Shown here piece by piece: positions 54,285 through 62,294 of a stretch of 64,000 bases of DNA; the first letter of the stretch is position 1, and each line of letters opens with the position of its first letter. This DNA comes from Pelomonas sp963422775. Its GTDB lineage: Bacteria; Pseudomonadota; Gammaproteobacteria; Burkholderiales; Burkholderiaceae_C. The notes beneath the pieces were generated by a model. The model worked only from the letters and a program-made list of their open reading frames with translations, did not search any database and was not told where the DNA came from. The DNA is taken from positions 43,589 to 107,588 of the forward strand of contig CAUJSJ030000088.1 in NCBI GenBank assembly GCA_963422775.4. The letters run 5' to 3'. A program made the translations under genes and the position numbers.

Positions 54285-54890
54285 TCAAAACTCGAATCCG
54301 AATTTGTCCAACAGCTGGGCAGTCTCAAAGAGGGGCAACCCCATGATGCCCGAGTAGCTGCCGGCAATCTTCACGATCCAGGCCGCCGCCTGGCTCTGGA
54401 TGGCGTAGGCGCCGGCCTTGCCGAAGGGCTCGCGGCTGGCGACGTAGCGGTCGATCCGGGCCGTGGACAGCGGCGCGAACTCGACTTCCGACACGTTCGG
54501 CGCCGCCGCCCGGTGCGTCGCATCGGCCACGGCCACGGCCGTGATGACGCGATGCGTGCGACCCGACATCAGCGCCAGCATGCGGGCGGCGTCGGCGTCG
54601 TTCTCGGGCTTGCCGAGGATGAGGTCGTCGACGGCCACCGTCGTGTCGGCGCACAGGATGGGCGCAGGCGGCAGGCCACGCACGGCCAGGCGCAAGACGG
54701 CCGCGTCGAGCTTGGCGGCTGTGACCCGGGCGCAGTAGGCCTCGGGCAGCTCGCCGGCCTGGACCGCTTCCAGCGCTTCGGCATCCTCGTCGGCGCCGGG
54801 CAGCAGCAGCTCATGCCTGACGCCGAGTTGCTCCAGCAGCTGGCGGCGGCGCGGGCTCTGCGAGGCAAGATAGACGAAGCTGGCGTTCAT
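54285..54890 (-). CDS. Maf-like nucleotide pyrophosphatase
   Basis: 201 residues. LASQSPRRRQLLEQLGV is the signature; ADTTVAVDDLILGKPEN and YAIQSQAAAWIVKIAGSYSG support it. Maf proteins hydrolyse (d)TTP, UTP or modified nucleotides. The start overlaps the rlmH stop as ATGA. Confidence 0.93.
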   Translation of the reverse strand: MNASFVYLASQSPRRRQLLEQLGVRHELLLPGADEDAEALEAVQAGELPEAYCARVTAAKLDAAVLRLAVRGLPPAPILCADTTVAVDDLILGKPENDADAARMLALMSGRTHRVITAVAVADATHRAAAPNVSEVEFAPLSTARIDRYVASREPFGKAGAYAIQSQAAAWIVKIAGSYSGIMGLPLFETAQLLDKFGFEF

Positions 54891-55354
54891 TCGCGGTGGT
54901 AGGGATGGCCGGTCGTCACGGTCCAGGCGCGGTACAGGCCTTCGGCCAGCAGCACGCGCGCGAAGGCGTGCGGCAAGGTCAGGTCGGACAGGCGCAGCGT
55001 CTCGTCGGCCGTGACCTTGAGGTCCGGATGCAGCCCGTCAGGCCCGCCGATGATGAGCGCTGCATCGCGGCCCTCGCCCATCCACAGCTTGAGGCGCTCG
55101 GCCAGCTGCATCGACGTGCGGCGCTCGCCGTGCTCGTCCAGGATGATCCGGCGCACGCCTTTCGGCAATGCTGCTTCAATGCGCGCTGCTTCCGCGGCCA
55201 TCAGCTGTTCGGCCGTCTTGCTGCCACGCGTCTCGGCTTTGACGGCCTTCAGTTCGAGCTTGAGCTCGGGCGGAAAGCGCTTGGCGAAGTCCTCGTAGGC
55301 GGTGTCTGCCCAGGCCGGCTGGCGCTGGCCCACGGCAACGAGGAAGAGGCGCAT
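54887..55354 (-). CDS. rlmH: 23S rRNA pseudouridine1915 N3-methyltransferase RlmH
   Basis: 155 residues. MRLFLVAVGQRQPAW, RRIILDEHGERRTSMQLA, LIIGGPDGLHPDL and the ending TTGHPYHRE are diagnostic of this SPOUT-fold enzyme. It shares one base with rsfS (TGATG) and overlaps maf. Confidence 0.95.
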   Translation of the reverse strand: MRLFLVAVGQRQPAWADTAYEDFAKRFPPELKLELKAVKAETRGSKTAEQLMAAEAARIEAALPKGVRRIILDEHGERRTSMQLAERLKLWMGEGRDAALIIGGPDGLHPDLKVTADETLRLSDLTLPHAFARVLLAEGLYRAWTVTTGHPYHRE

Positions 55355-56115
55355 CAGCCCTTTTTCGGAGCCGTACGGCCGGCAGGCTTGGCGGGCGCGC
55401 GGGGTGCCGCTTTGGCTGCTGGCTTGGCTGCTGGCTTGGCCGCGGGTGCAATCCGCTTGGCCGTTGCCGCCTTGCCGACGCCCTGGCCCGCGCCGACTTT
55501 CACGGTCTTGACGGGTGCCGCCGTCTTCACGCCCACGCTGCGGGTCACGCCTTTCTTGGGCGCCTGGGTGCCCGCTGCGGCCTTCTTGGCGACCGCCTTC
55601 TTGGCAGCCGCCGACGGCACCGCCTTGTTGGCGCTCACCTTGGCTGCAGGTTTCGCCGCCGGCTTGGGCGCTGCCTTGGTCGTGATGGGCTTGGACGCCG
55701 TGGCCTTGCGCGCCGTCTTGACCGGCGCGGCAGCGGGCTCTTCGGAGGCTTTGACCAGCCTCGTCTCGGTGCTGCCGAGCTTGAGCTTGACCGGCTTGTC
55801 GCCCCAGATCTCTTCGAGGTGGTAGTAGTCGCGGATGGCCGGCTGCATCACGTGGACGACGGCGGCGCCGCAGTCGACGATGATCCATTCGCCGTTGTCC
55901 TCGCCCTCGGTGCGCATGACCTGCAGGCCGCGGCCCTTGACGGTTTCACGCACGCTGGACGCGAGGGCCTTGGTCTGCCGGTTGCTCGTGCCCGACGCGA
56001 TGATGACGCGCTCGAACAGTGGCGACAGGTGCTCGGTGTTGAACACGACGATGTTCTGGGCCTTGACGTCTTCGAGACCATCGACGATGGCTCGTTGCAG
56101 CTTGCGAATGTCCAT
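55354..56115 (-). CDS. rsfS: Ribosome silencing factor RsfS with a Lys/Ala/Pro-rich C-terminal tail
   Basis: 253 residues, over twice the usual ~105-115. Residues 1-113 are a normal RsfS domain (IVVFNTEHLSPLFERVIIA, then GEWIIVDCGAAVVHVM and RDYYHLEEIWGDKP), which binds L14 and blocks subunit joining. From ~124 on is a low-complexity Lys/Ala/Pro/Thr tail (AAPKPAAKPAAKVSANKA, APAAKPAAKPAAKAAPRA) like histone H1 tails. It ends where rlmH begins. Base usage continues without a break, so the tail is encoded, not an error. Confidence 0.92.
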   Translation of the reverse strand: MDIRKLQRAIVDGLEDVKAQNIVVFNTEHLSPLFERVIIASGTSNRQTKALASSVRETVKGRGLQVMRTEGEDNGEWIIVDCGAAVVHVMQPAIRDYYHLEEIWGDKPVKLKLGSTETRLVKASEEPAAAPVKTARKATASKPITTKAAPKPAAKPAAKVSANKAVPSAAAKKAVAKKAAAGTQAPKKGVTRSVGVKTAAPVKTVKVGAGQGVGKAATAKRIAPAAKPAAKPAAKAAPRAPAKPAGRTAPKKG

Positions 56116-56703
56116 TCAGTGCTTCTTTTCGTAGAGGCGGTGCGAGGCAATATAGCTCGCCACCTCGGCGCCCACCATGGGGCTGATGTCCTCGCCACGG
56201 GCGACGGCGTCGCGCACGGCGGTGGACGAAAGGGGATTGTCGGGCAGAGCCAGCACCTGCACGCGGTGTGCGGGCAGGCCCTGCGGCGTGACGACGGCCT
56301 CGCCGGCGCGCGGCACGACGACCAGCGTGGCCAGCGTCGTGACGGTCTCAACCTGGTACCAGCTCGGCAGCCGCGCGTACTGGTCCTGGCCGATGAGGAA
56401 CATCAGCTCGCCGCCAGAATTCTGCCTGGCGAACTCGCGCAGCGTGTCGGCCGTGAAGCTGGGGCCGCGGCGGTGCAGTTCGCGCTCGTCCAGCACGAAG
56501 CGCGGCTCGCCGGCAATCAGCCGCTTGATCATGCCGGCGCGGTGCACGGCCGCGGCCATGATCTGGTCAGGCTTCTGCCATTGCCGCCCGGCGGGCAGCC
56601 AGACCACGCGGCTGGGTGCCAGCGCGTCCAGCGCAAAGCGGGCGAAGGCCAGGTGGCCGAGATGGGGCGGGTCGAAGCTGCCGCCGAAGATGGCGAGTTT
56701 CAC
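56116..56703 (-). CDS. nadD: Nicotinate-nucleotide adenylyltransferase NadD
   Basis: About 195 residues. IFGGSFDPPHLGHLAFARFAL contains the nucleotidyl-transferase HxGH, and PLSSTAVRDAVARGED the later signature. It converts NaMN to NaAD in NAD synthesis. No ATG fits; GTG 56703 overlaps the hemF stop (GTGA), and GTG 56709 is an alternative. Its end abuts the rsfS start. Confidence 0.93.
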   Translation of the reverse strand: MKLAIFGGSFDPPHLGHLAFARFALDALAPSRVVWLPAGRQWQKPDQIMAAAVHRAGMIKRLIAGEPRFVLDERELHRRGPSFTADTLREFARQNSGGELMFLIGQDQYARLPSWYQVETVTTLATLVVVPRAGEAVVTPQGLPAHRVQVLALPDNPLSSTAVRDAVARGEDISPMVGAEVASYIASHRLYEKKH

Positions 56704-57635
56704 AGCCACAGTGCGGTCGGGGTTTCGTCGGCCCAGTCGCGCGGGCGCAGGAAGTCGCTGTAAAGCCGCGCCTCCAGCGTGCCTGGCTCAGGGGCCCAGT
56801 CATAGCGCCACTTCACTTGCGGCGGCATGGACATCAGGATGGATTCGGTGCGCCCGCCCGACTGCAGACCGAACAGCGTGCCGCGATCCCAGACGAGATT
56901 GAACTCGACGTAGCGGCCGCGGCGGTAGGCCTGGAAGTCACGCTCGCGCTCACCGTAGGCATAACCCTGGCGGCGCTCGACGATGGGCAGGTAGGCGTGC
57001 GTGAAGGCGTCGCCCACGGAGCGGATCAGCGCAAAGCCCGCATCAAAGCCCCCGTCGGCGTAGTCGTCGAAGAAGATGCCGCCGATGCCGCGCGGCTCCT
57101 GGCGATGCTTCAGGAAGAAATAGTCGTCGCACCAGGTCTTGAACTTCGGGTGGAGCTCAGCGCCATGCGGCGCCAAGGCATCCCGGCAGACGCGGTGAAA
57201 GTGTTGCGCGTCGCGCTCGTAGCCGTAATAGGGCGTCAGGTCCATGCCGCCGCCAAACCAGGTCACCGCAGGTGCGTCGGGCGGCAGGGCAATGAAAGCC
57301 CGCACGTTCATGTGCACCGTCGGCACGAAGGGGTTGTGCGGGTGGATGACCAGCGACACACCCATGGCCTCGAAGGGCGCGCCGGCAAGATCGGGGCGGT
57401 GCTGCGTCGCCGAGGGCGGCAGCACGCGGCCCTTCACGTGCGAGAAGTTGACGCCACCGCGCTCGAACACGGCCCCGCCCTCGATCAGGCGCGACAGGCC
57501 GTCGCCTTCCAGCCGGCCGCCGGGTTCGCGCGTCCAGCCGTCGGACAGGAAGGCATTGCCATCGGCTGCCTCCAGTGCGGTGACGATGCGCTGCTGCAGG
57601 TCAAGCAGGTAGTCGCGAACGGCTTGGGTGTTCAT
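56700..57635 (-). CDS. hemF: Oxygen-dependent coproporphyrinogen III oxidase
   Basis: 311 residues. FFDDYADGGFDAGF, VHMNVRAFIALPPDAPAVTW, GGGMDLTPYYGY and the conserved RRGRYVEFNLVWDRGTLFGL identify HemF, which decarboxylates coproporphyrinogen III aerobically. Start MNTQAVRDYLLDLQQR at 57635, overlapping the acyltransferase stop. Confidence 0.96.
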   Translation of the reverse strand: MNTQAVRDYLLDLQQRIVTALEAADGNAFLSDGWTREPGGRLEGDGLSRLIEGGAVFERGGVNFSHVKGRVLPPSATQHRPDLAGAPFEAMGVSLVIHPHNPFVPTVHMNVRAFIALPPDAPAVTWFGGGMDLTPYYGYERDAQHFHRVCRDALAPHGAELHPKFKTWCDDYFFLKHRQEPRGIGGIFFDDYADGGFDAGFALIRSVGDAFTHAYLPIVERRQGYAYGERERDFQAYRRGRYVEFNLVWDRGTLFGLQSGGRTESILMSMPPQVKWRYDWAPEPGTLEARLYSDFLRPRDWADETPTALWL

Positions 57636-58285
57636 GTGCGCGGCCCGGTATTCGAGGAGCGGGGCTGAATGGGGCTGGCCAGTTCGGGGCGCTTGCCCAC
57701 GCGCGAGCCAAGGTAGGCGGCAAAGGCGGCGAAGTCGGCCTGCACGTCGCCGGTCAGCATGACGAAGCGCGTCACCGAGACGACGCGCTGCTCGAAATCG
57801 AAATAGCACAGGCCCACCGGCACGCCCGCCTGCACGGCGACCTGGTAGGCCCCGGTGCGCCAGCCGCTCTTCAATGAGCGCGTGCCCTCGGGCGCCGCGG
57901 CCAGCCAGAAGCGCTCGCCGCGCGCTGCGGCGGCCTGCATCTGGCGCACCGTGTCGGCCACGATGCCATGCGAGCTGCTGCGATCCACGCCGACGCCGCC
58001 GATCCAGCGCATCCAGTGGCCGACCACCGGCGCCTTGAACAAGCTGTCCTTGCCCCAGAAGCGCAGCTGGATGCCCACGGCCCATTTGGCCAGCAGGCCG
58101 ATGACGAAGTCCCAGTTGGAGGTGTGCGGATAGACCAGGATGACGCCTTGCTCCGCCGGCACGCCGGGTGCATCCACCCGCCAGCCGAACAGGCGCAGCA
58201 CCCAGCGCGCCAACGCGCGTGACGGGCCGTGGGGACGCAGCGGCCCGGTCAGGACGGTCGGCTGAATGAGGGAAGCCGGGCTCAA
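57632..58285 (-). CDS. 1-acylglycerol-3-phosphate acyltransferase-like protein
   Basis: About 217 residues. VYPHTSNWDFVIGLL (HxxxxD), APEGTRS and GVPVGLCYFDFE give the lysophospholipid acyltransferase pattern; the gap after HT makes HTSNWD. No ATG lies in frame, so TTG 58285, overlapping the purD stop (TTGA), is the best start; it is uncertain. It links purD and hemF and probably acts at the membrane in phospholipid or lipid A-related acyl transfer. Confidence 0.82.
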   Translation of the reverse strand: MSPASLIQPTVLTGPLRPHGPSRALARWVLRLFGWRVDAPGVPAEQGVILVYPHTSNWDFVIGLLAKWAVGIQLRFWGKDSLFKAPVVGHWMRWIGGVGVDRSSSHGIVADTVRQMQAAAARGERFWLAAAPEGTRSLKSGWRTGAYQVAVQAGVPVGLCYFDFEQRVVSVTRFVMLTGDVQADFAAFAAYLGSRVGKRPELASPIQPRSSNTGPRT

Positions 58286-59562
58286 CGCTTGATGGCCCGG
58301 TGGCCGATGTCGGAACGGAACTGGCGACCGGCGAACTGGATGCCCGTGGCCAGTTCGTAGGCGCGCTGCGCGGCCGTGCGCACGGACTCTCCCAGCGCCG
58401 TCACGCACAGCACGCGGCCGCCGCTGGTCACGAGCTGGCCGTCCACCATCGCCGTGCCGGCGTGAAAGACCATGGCCTCGTCCTCATCGTCCGGCAAGCC
58501 GGTGATGGCATCGCCCTTGCGCGGCGTGAGCGGATAGCCCTCGGCCGCCAGCACGACGCCCAGCGCGACGCGCCGGTCCCACTGCAGCTCGACCTCGTCC
58601 AGCGTGCCGTCGGTGGCGTGCATCATCAGCTCGAAGAGGTCGCTCTTGAGCCGCATCATGATGGGCTGGGTCTCGGGGTCGCCCATGCGCGTGTTGAACT
58701 CGACGGTGCGCGGCTGGCCGTGCTCGTCGATCATCAGCCCGGCATAGAGGAAGCCGGTGAAGGGATGGCCGTCACGGGCCATGCCGGTGATGGTCGGCTG
58801 GATGATCTCGTGCATGACCTTGGCATGCACGTTGGGCGTGACGACGGGCGCGGGCGAGTAGGCGCCCATGCCACCGGTGTTGGGCCCGGCGTCGCCGTCC
58901 AGCAGGCGCTTGTGGTCCTGGCTGGTGGCCAGCGACACGACGTGCTTGCCGTCGCAGACGACGATGAAGCTGGCCTCCTCGCCGGCCAGGAAGTCCTCGA
59001 TGACGACCCGGGCGCCACCCGCGTTGTGCGTCACGCCGAGCTTGTTGTCTTCCAGGATCCACGAGATCGCTTCGTGCGCCTCGTCCAGCGTCATCGCCAC
59101 GACGACACCCTTGCCCGCCGCCAGGCCGTCGGCCTTGATGACGATGGGTGCGCCGCGGCCGTCCACGTAGGCGTGGGCGGCGGCCGGGTCGGTGAAGGTC
59201 TCGTAGGCCGCTGTCGGGATGCCGTGGCGCTTCATGAAGTCCTTGGCGAAGGCCTTGGAGCTTTCGAGCTGGGCGGCAGCTTTGGTGGGGCCGAAGATGC
59301 GCAGGCCGCGAGAGCGGAACTCGTCGACGACGCCGGCGGCCAACGCCGCCTCGGGGCCGACGACGGTCAGCGTGATCTTCTGCTCGACGGCGAAGTCGGC
59401 CAGCGCGCGCGCGTCGGTGATGGGCACGTTCTCCAGCCGCTCGTCGCGGGCCGTGCCGCCGTTGCCGGGGGCCACAAACACCTGGCTGACGCGTTCGCCC
59501 TGGGCCAGCTTCCAGGCCAGCGCGTGTTCGCGGCCGCCGTTGCCAATGACAAGAACTCGCAT
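58282..59562 (-). CDS. purD: Phosphoribosylamine-glycine ligase
   Basis: 426 residues of ATP-grasp fold. VLVIGNGGREHALAWKLAQG at the start, ADGLAAGKGVVVA, and EFNTRMGDPETQPIMMRLKSDL mark PurD, third step of purine synthesis. It shares one base with the YebC stop. Confidence 0.96.
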   Translation of the reverse strand: MRVLVIGNGGREHALAWKLAQGERVSQVFVAPGNGGTARDERLENVPITDARALADFAVEQKITLTVVGPEAALAAGVVDEFRSRGLRIFGPTKAAAQLESSKAFAKDFMKRHGIPTAAYETFTDPAAAHAYVDGRGAPIVIKADGLAAGKGVVVAMTLDEAHEAISWILEDNKLGVTHNAGGARVVIEDFLAGEEASFIVVCDGKHVVSLATSQDHKRLLDGDAGPNTGGMGAYSPAPVVTPNVHAKVMHEIIQPTITGMARDGHPFTGFLYAGLMIDEHGQPRTVEFNTRMGDPETQPIMMRLKSDLFELMMHATDGTLDEVELQWDRRVALGVVLAAEGYPLTPRKGDAITGLPDDEDEAMVFHAGTAMVDGQLVTSGGRVLCVTALGESVRTAAQRAYELATGIQFAGRQFRSDIGHRAIKR

Positions 59563-60284
59563 CAGGCCAACTCAGCGTTGTGATAGACGGCCTGGGTGTC
59601 GTCCAGGTCTTCGAGCACATCCAAGAGCTTCTGCATGCGCTCGGCGTCCTCGCCAGTCAGCTCGATGGAGTTCTCGGCTCGCATCGTCACCTCGGACAGC
59701 TCCGGCACCAGGCCGGCGGCTTCGAGGGCCGCCTTGACGACTTCGTAGTCCGCGGGCGAGGTCAGCACCTCGATGGCACCGTCCTCGCCGGTCACGACAT
59801 CCTCGGCGCCGGCGTCCAGCGCCACTTCCATCAGCCGGTCTTCCGACGTGCCGGGGGCGAACAGCAGCTGGCCGCAATGCTTGAACTGGAAGGCCACCGA
59901 GCCGTCCGTGCCCATGTTGCCGCCATATTTGCTGAAGGCATGGCGCACCTCGGCCACGGTGCGCACGCGGTTGTCCGTCATCGTGTCGATCATGATGGCT
60001 GCGCCGGCGATGCCATAGCCCTCGTAGCGGATTTCCTCGTAGGTCAGGCCATCGATGTTGCCACTGGCCTTGTCGATGTTGTACTTGATGCGGTCGGCCG
60101 GCATGTTGGCGGCCTTGGCCTTGTCCACGGCCAGACGCAGGCGTGGGTTGTCCTTGATGTCGGGACCGCCTTGACGCGCGGCAACGGTGATCTCACGGAT
60201 GATGCGGGTCCAGATCTTGCCGCGCTTCTCGTCCTGGCGACCTTTGCGATGCTGGATGTTGGCCCATTTGGAATGTCCGGCCAT
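59562..60284 (-). CDS. YebC/PmpR family DNA-binding regulator
   Basis: 240 residues: MAGHSKWANIQHRKGRQDEKR at the start, GGPDIKDNPRLRLAVDKAKA, and ASGNIDGLTYEEIRYEGYG are the family signature. Proteins of this family bind DNA and, in some bacteria, rescue stalled ribosomes. A strong AAAGGAG precedes the ATG; a 7-bp-stem hairpin lies in its leader at 60307-60326. Confidence 0.94.
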   Translation of the reverse strand: MAGHSKWANIQHRKGRQDEKRGKIWTRIIREITVAARQGGPDIKDNPRLRLAVDKAKAANMPADRIKYNIDKASGNIDGLTYEEIRYEGYGIAGAAIMIDTMTDNRVRTVAEVRHAFSKYGGNMGTDGSVAFQFKHCGQLLFAPGTSEDRLMEVALDAGAEDVVTGEDGAIEVLTSPADYEVVKAALEAAGLVPELSEVTMRAENSIELTGEDAERMQKLLDVLEDLDDTQAVYHNAELA

Positions 60285-60439
60285 GTGGCTCTAGCTCCTT
60301 TGGCAGCACGGCGCTGTTGCCGTGCAACCCTCGATTCTACGAGGCCGCCTTGCGGCCCCTGGCCGCTCTCTCGCCGCAGACGAGGCTCAGCGCGCACGCC
60401 TGGCTCGACCGACCCGCATCACGCAGCCGTAGCGCGCGA

Positions 60440-60560
60440 TGGCCTAGACAAGATGGCTTCGTGATGTCGGGCGGCCCGACCCCTGCGATGCCGTAGGTTG
60501 CAGGCGCAAGGGCTGCAGAGCTACACCAAGGCACCCGGCAGGCGGTCTGCCGGGGCGTTG
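60440..60560 (+). ncRNA. Candidate structured leader / bridge RNA of the IS110 element
   Basis: Between YebC and the transposase (60285-60582) three potential stems occur: GTCGGG/CCCGAC (60466-60480), TGCAG/CTGCA (~60499-60517) and CCCGGCAG/CTGCCGGG (60534-60554). IS110 elements encode a guide RNA in the noncoding end next to the transposase, and this is the likely place for it. The boundaries and the loops that would carry guide sequence cannot be set by eye. Inference. Confidence 0.3.
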
Positions 60561-60582
60561 CGAGTGAGCAAGGAGTCGGGCC

Positions 60583-61737
60583 ATGGGCAAGGAATCTAGC
60601 ACCCTGTTCGTCGGGTTGGACGTCCACAAGGACAGCATCGACATCGCCGTGGCGGACGCGCCGCGCGACGCCGAGATCCGGCATGTCGGCAGCATCAAGG
60701 GCGATCTCGCGTCCCTGGACAAGGCCGTGCGCAAACTCGTCAGTCGCGGCCAGCCGCTGCACATCGTCTACGAAGCCGGCCCGTGCGGCTTTGTCATCCA
60801 GCGCCACCTCTGCGCCCAGGGCCTGCGCTGCGATGTGGTCGCCCCGTCCAGCATCGCCCGCCCACCTGGCGAGCGCATCAAGACCGACCGGCGCGATGCC
60901 ATGCTGCTGGCCCGGCTCGCGCGCTCGGGCGACCTCTCGGTGGTGCGCGTGCCCGATGCGGCCGACGAATCCGTGCGTGACCTAGTGCGTGCCCGCGAGG
61001 ACGCCGTGCGTGAGCAGCGCAATGGCCGTCACCGCCTCAAGGCGCTGCTGCTGCGCAACGGCATTCCCTACGCCGGCAAGTCCTCGTGGACGGCGGCGCA
61101 CCTGCGCTGGCTGGCCACGGTCAAGCTCGGCCATACGGCCCAGCAGATCGCCTTCCAGGAATATCTGCACGCCATCACTCAAGCCGGCGAGCGCATCGCC
61201 CGCTTAGAGCAGGCGCTGCGCGACGCGCTGCCGCACTGGCGCTTGCTGCCCGTGGTGCAGGCGCTGCAAGCCCTGCGCGGCGTGCAGTTGATCGCGGCGA
61301 TGACGCTGGTGGCGGAGTTGCAGGACTTCCTGCGCTTCGAGTCGCCGCGCCAGTTAATGGCCTACCTGGGACTGGTGCCCACGGAGCACAGCTCCGGCCC
61401 CAAGCGCCGGCAAGGCGCGATCACCAAGGCGGGCAACAGCGCAGCGCGACGCATGCTGGTCGAAGTGGCCTGGCATTACCGGATGGAGCCCCGGGTGAGT
61501 CCGATCATCGCGGCACGCCAGGACGGGCTGCCCGAGTGCGTGACGCAGATCGCGTGGAAGGCGCAGACGCGGCTGTGCAACAAGTTCAAGCGCTTGAGCG
61601 CGCGCCGGCTCATGAAGACCAAGGCCGTGGTGGCGGTGGCGCGCGAGCTGGCCGGGTTCGTGTGGGCGATCGGGCGCGAGGTGCAGCTCTCGGGCTGGGC
61701 GGGCATCAAGCCACCGCTGCCGGTGGTAGCCGCGTGA
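60583..61737 (+). CDS. IS110 family transposase
   Basis: 384 residues. The N-terminal RuvC-like DEDD domain is intact: FVGLDVHKDSID (Asp13), YEAGP (Glu64), KTDRRDAMLLARLA (Asp102, Asp105). The C-terminal IS116/IS110/IS902 domain has MAYLGLVPTEHSSG and ITKAGNSAARRMLVEVAW with candidate nucleophilic serines (Ser271 or Ser286). AAGGAG precedes the ATG. The open frame is full length with no shift, so it is probably active. Base usage matches its neighbours. Confidence 0.95.
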   Translation: MGKESSTLFVGLDVHKDSIDIAVADAPRDAEIRHVGSIKGDLASLDKAVRKLVSRGQPLHIVYEAGPCGFVIQRHLCAQGLRCDVVAPSSIARPPGERIKTDRRDAMLLARLARSGDLSVVRVPDAADESVRDLVRAREDAVREQRNGRHRLKALLLRNGIPYAGKSSWTAAHLRWLATVKLGHTAQQIAFQEYLHAITQAGERIARLEQALRDALPHWRLLPVVQALQALRGVQLIAAMTLVAELQDFLRFESPRQLMAYLGLVPTEHSSGPKRRQGAITKAGNSAARRMLVEVAWHYRMEPRVSPIIAARQDGLPECVTQIAWKAQTRLCNKFKRLSARRLMKTKAVVAVARELAGFVWAIGREVQLSGWAGIKPPLPVVAA

Positions 61738-61798
61738 AGGTCGTCCTGATGAACAGCGCCGCGCCAAGGAGGTGACACACCCGCATTTGCACCAGAGG

Positions 61799-62022
61799 CC
61801 GGACGGGGAACGCGGCGCAGCCGCGGCCATCAAGGGAACCCTCGACCACGTTATTGAGCGTGAACGCCGCGCGAGTGGCCGGATCGACCTCAGCCCCTAG
61901 ACCGAAGGCAGCCCTGCGACGAACACTTGTCTTGAGGTAGCCAACCCTCGCATATCAGCATGATCAACCGTCGCGCATCCACATCGGGTGGCAACTCAGG
62001 CTCCGTCGCGTTCCCCGTCCGG
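61799..62022. repeat. Perfect 16-bp inverted repeat
   Basis: CCGGACGGGGAACGCG at 61799-61814 is exactly complementary to CGCGTTCCCCGTCCGG at 62007-62022. The arms are 192 bp apart. Each arm, read outward-in on its own strand, can encode PDGER, so they may be remnants of duplicated coding ends or the ends of a small non-autonomous element. Confidence 0.7.
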
Positions 62023-62134
62023 CAACAGGTTCAGTTCAATATCTGCACCGCAGAGGACCGGGTCTTGCCGCTTGACAGGAAGAAGCCATATCAACGTCTT
62101 TGATGCACGGCATCCGGCGCCGTCATCCTCTGCG

Positions 62135-62184
62135 CCCCCTAGAAGCAGCCCCCTAGAAACCTCCCCCTAACACCGTCCCCCTAG
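62135..62184 (+). promoter_or_regulatory. Four CCCCCTAG repeats phased at 14 bp
   Basis: CCCCCTAG starts at 62135, 62149 and 62177; the third copy at 62163 is CCCCCTAA. Each unit is 14 bp with unrelated 6-bp spacers. The array ends 110 bp upstream of the metzincin start, a fitting distance for activator sites. One such word also lies upstream of the PEP-CTERM pair (45325-45333). Confidence 0.65.
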
Positions 62185-62294
62185 GAGCGGCAGTCGTCCC
62201 ATCGTTGAAGGGTGCCGGGTGGGTGAAGGCCCGCAGACCGCCGCCTACCTTTGATTCGTGCCTGCTCGGCAGGACTCGTTCAAAGGAGGTTTCC

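Larger units (their letters stand above)
60440..61800 (+). mobile_element. IS110-family insertion sequence (ends uncertain)
   Basis: Built around the transposase at 60583-61737 with a structured noncoding left flank. IS110 elements lack long terminal inverted repeats, so the ends cannot be found here. The limits given are approximate. Confidence 0.55.
61738..62294. other. Noncoding gap between IS110 and the metzincin gene
   Basis: 557 bp without a credible gene. It holds the 16-bp inverted repeat (61799-62022), a decayed-looking coding-like segment between the arms (frame PDGERGAAAAIKGTLDHVIE on +), and the 14-bp repeat array (62135-62184). Part of it may belong to the insertion sequence's right end. 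Confidence 0.5.

Noticed and set aside
61354..61833. Minus-strand frame over the transposase end
   Set aside because: Antisense shadow of the IS110 gene.
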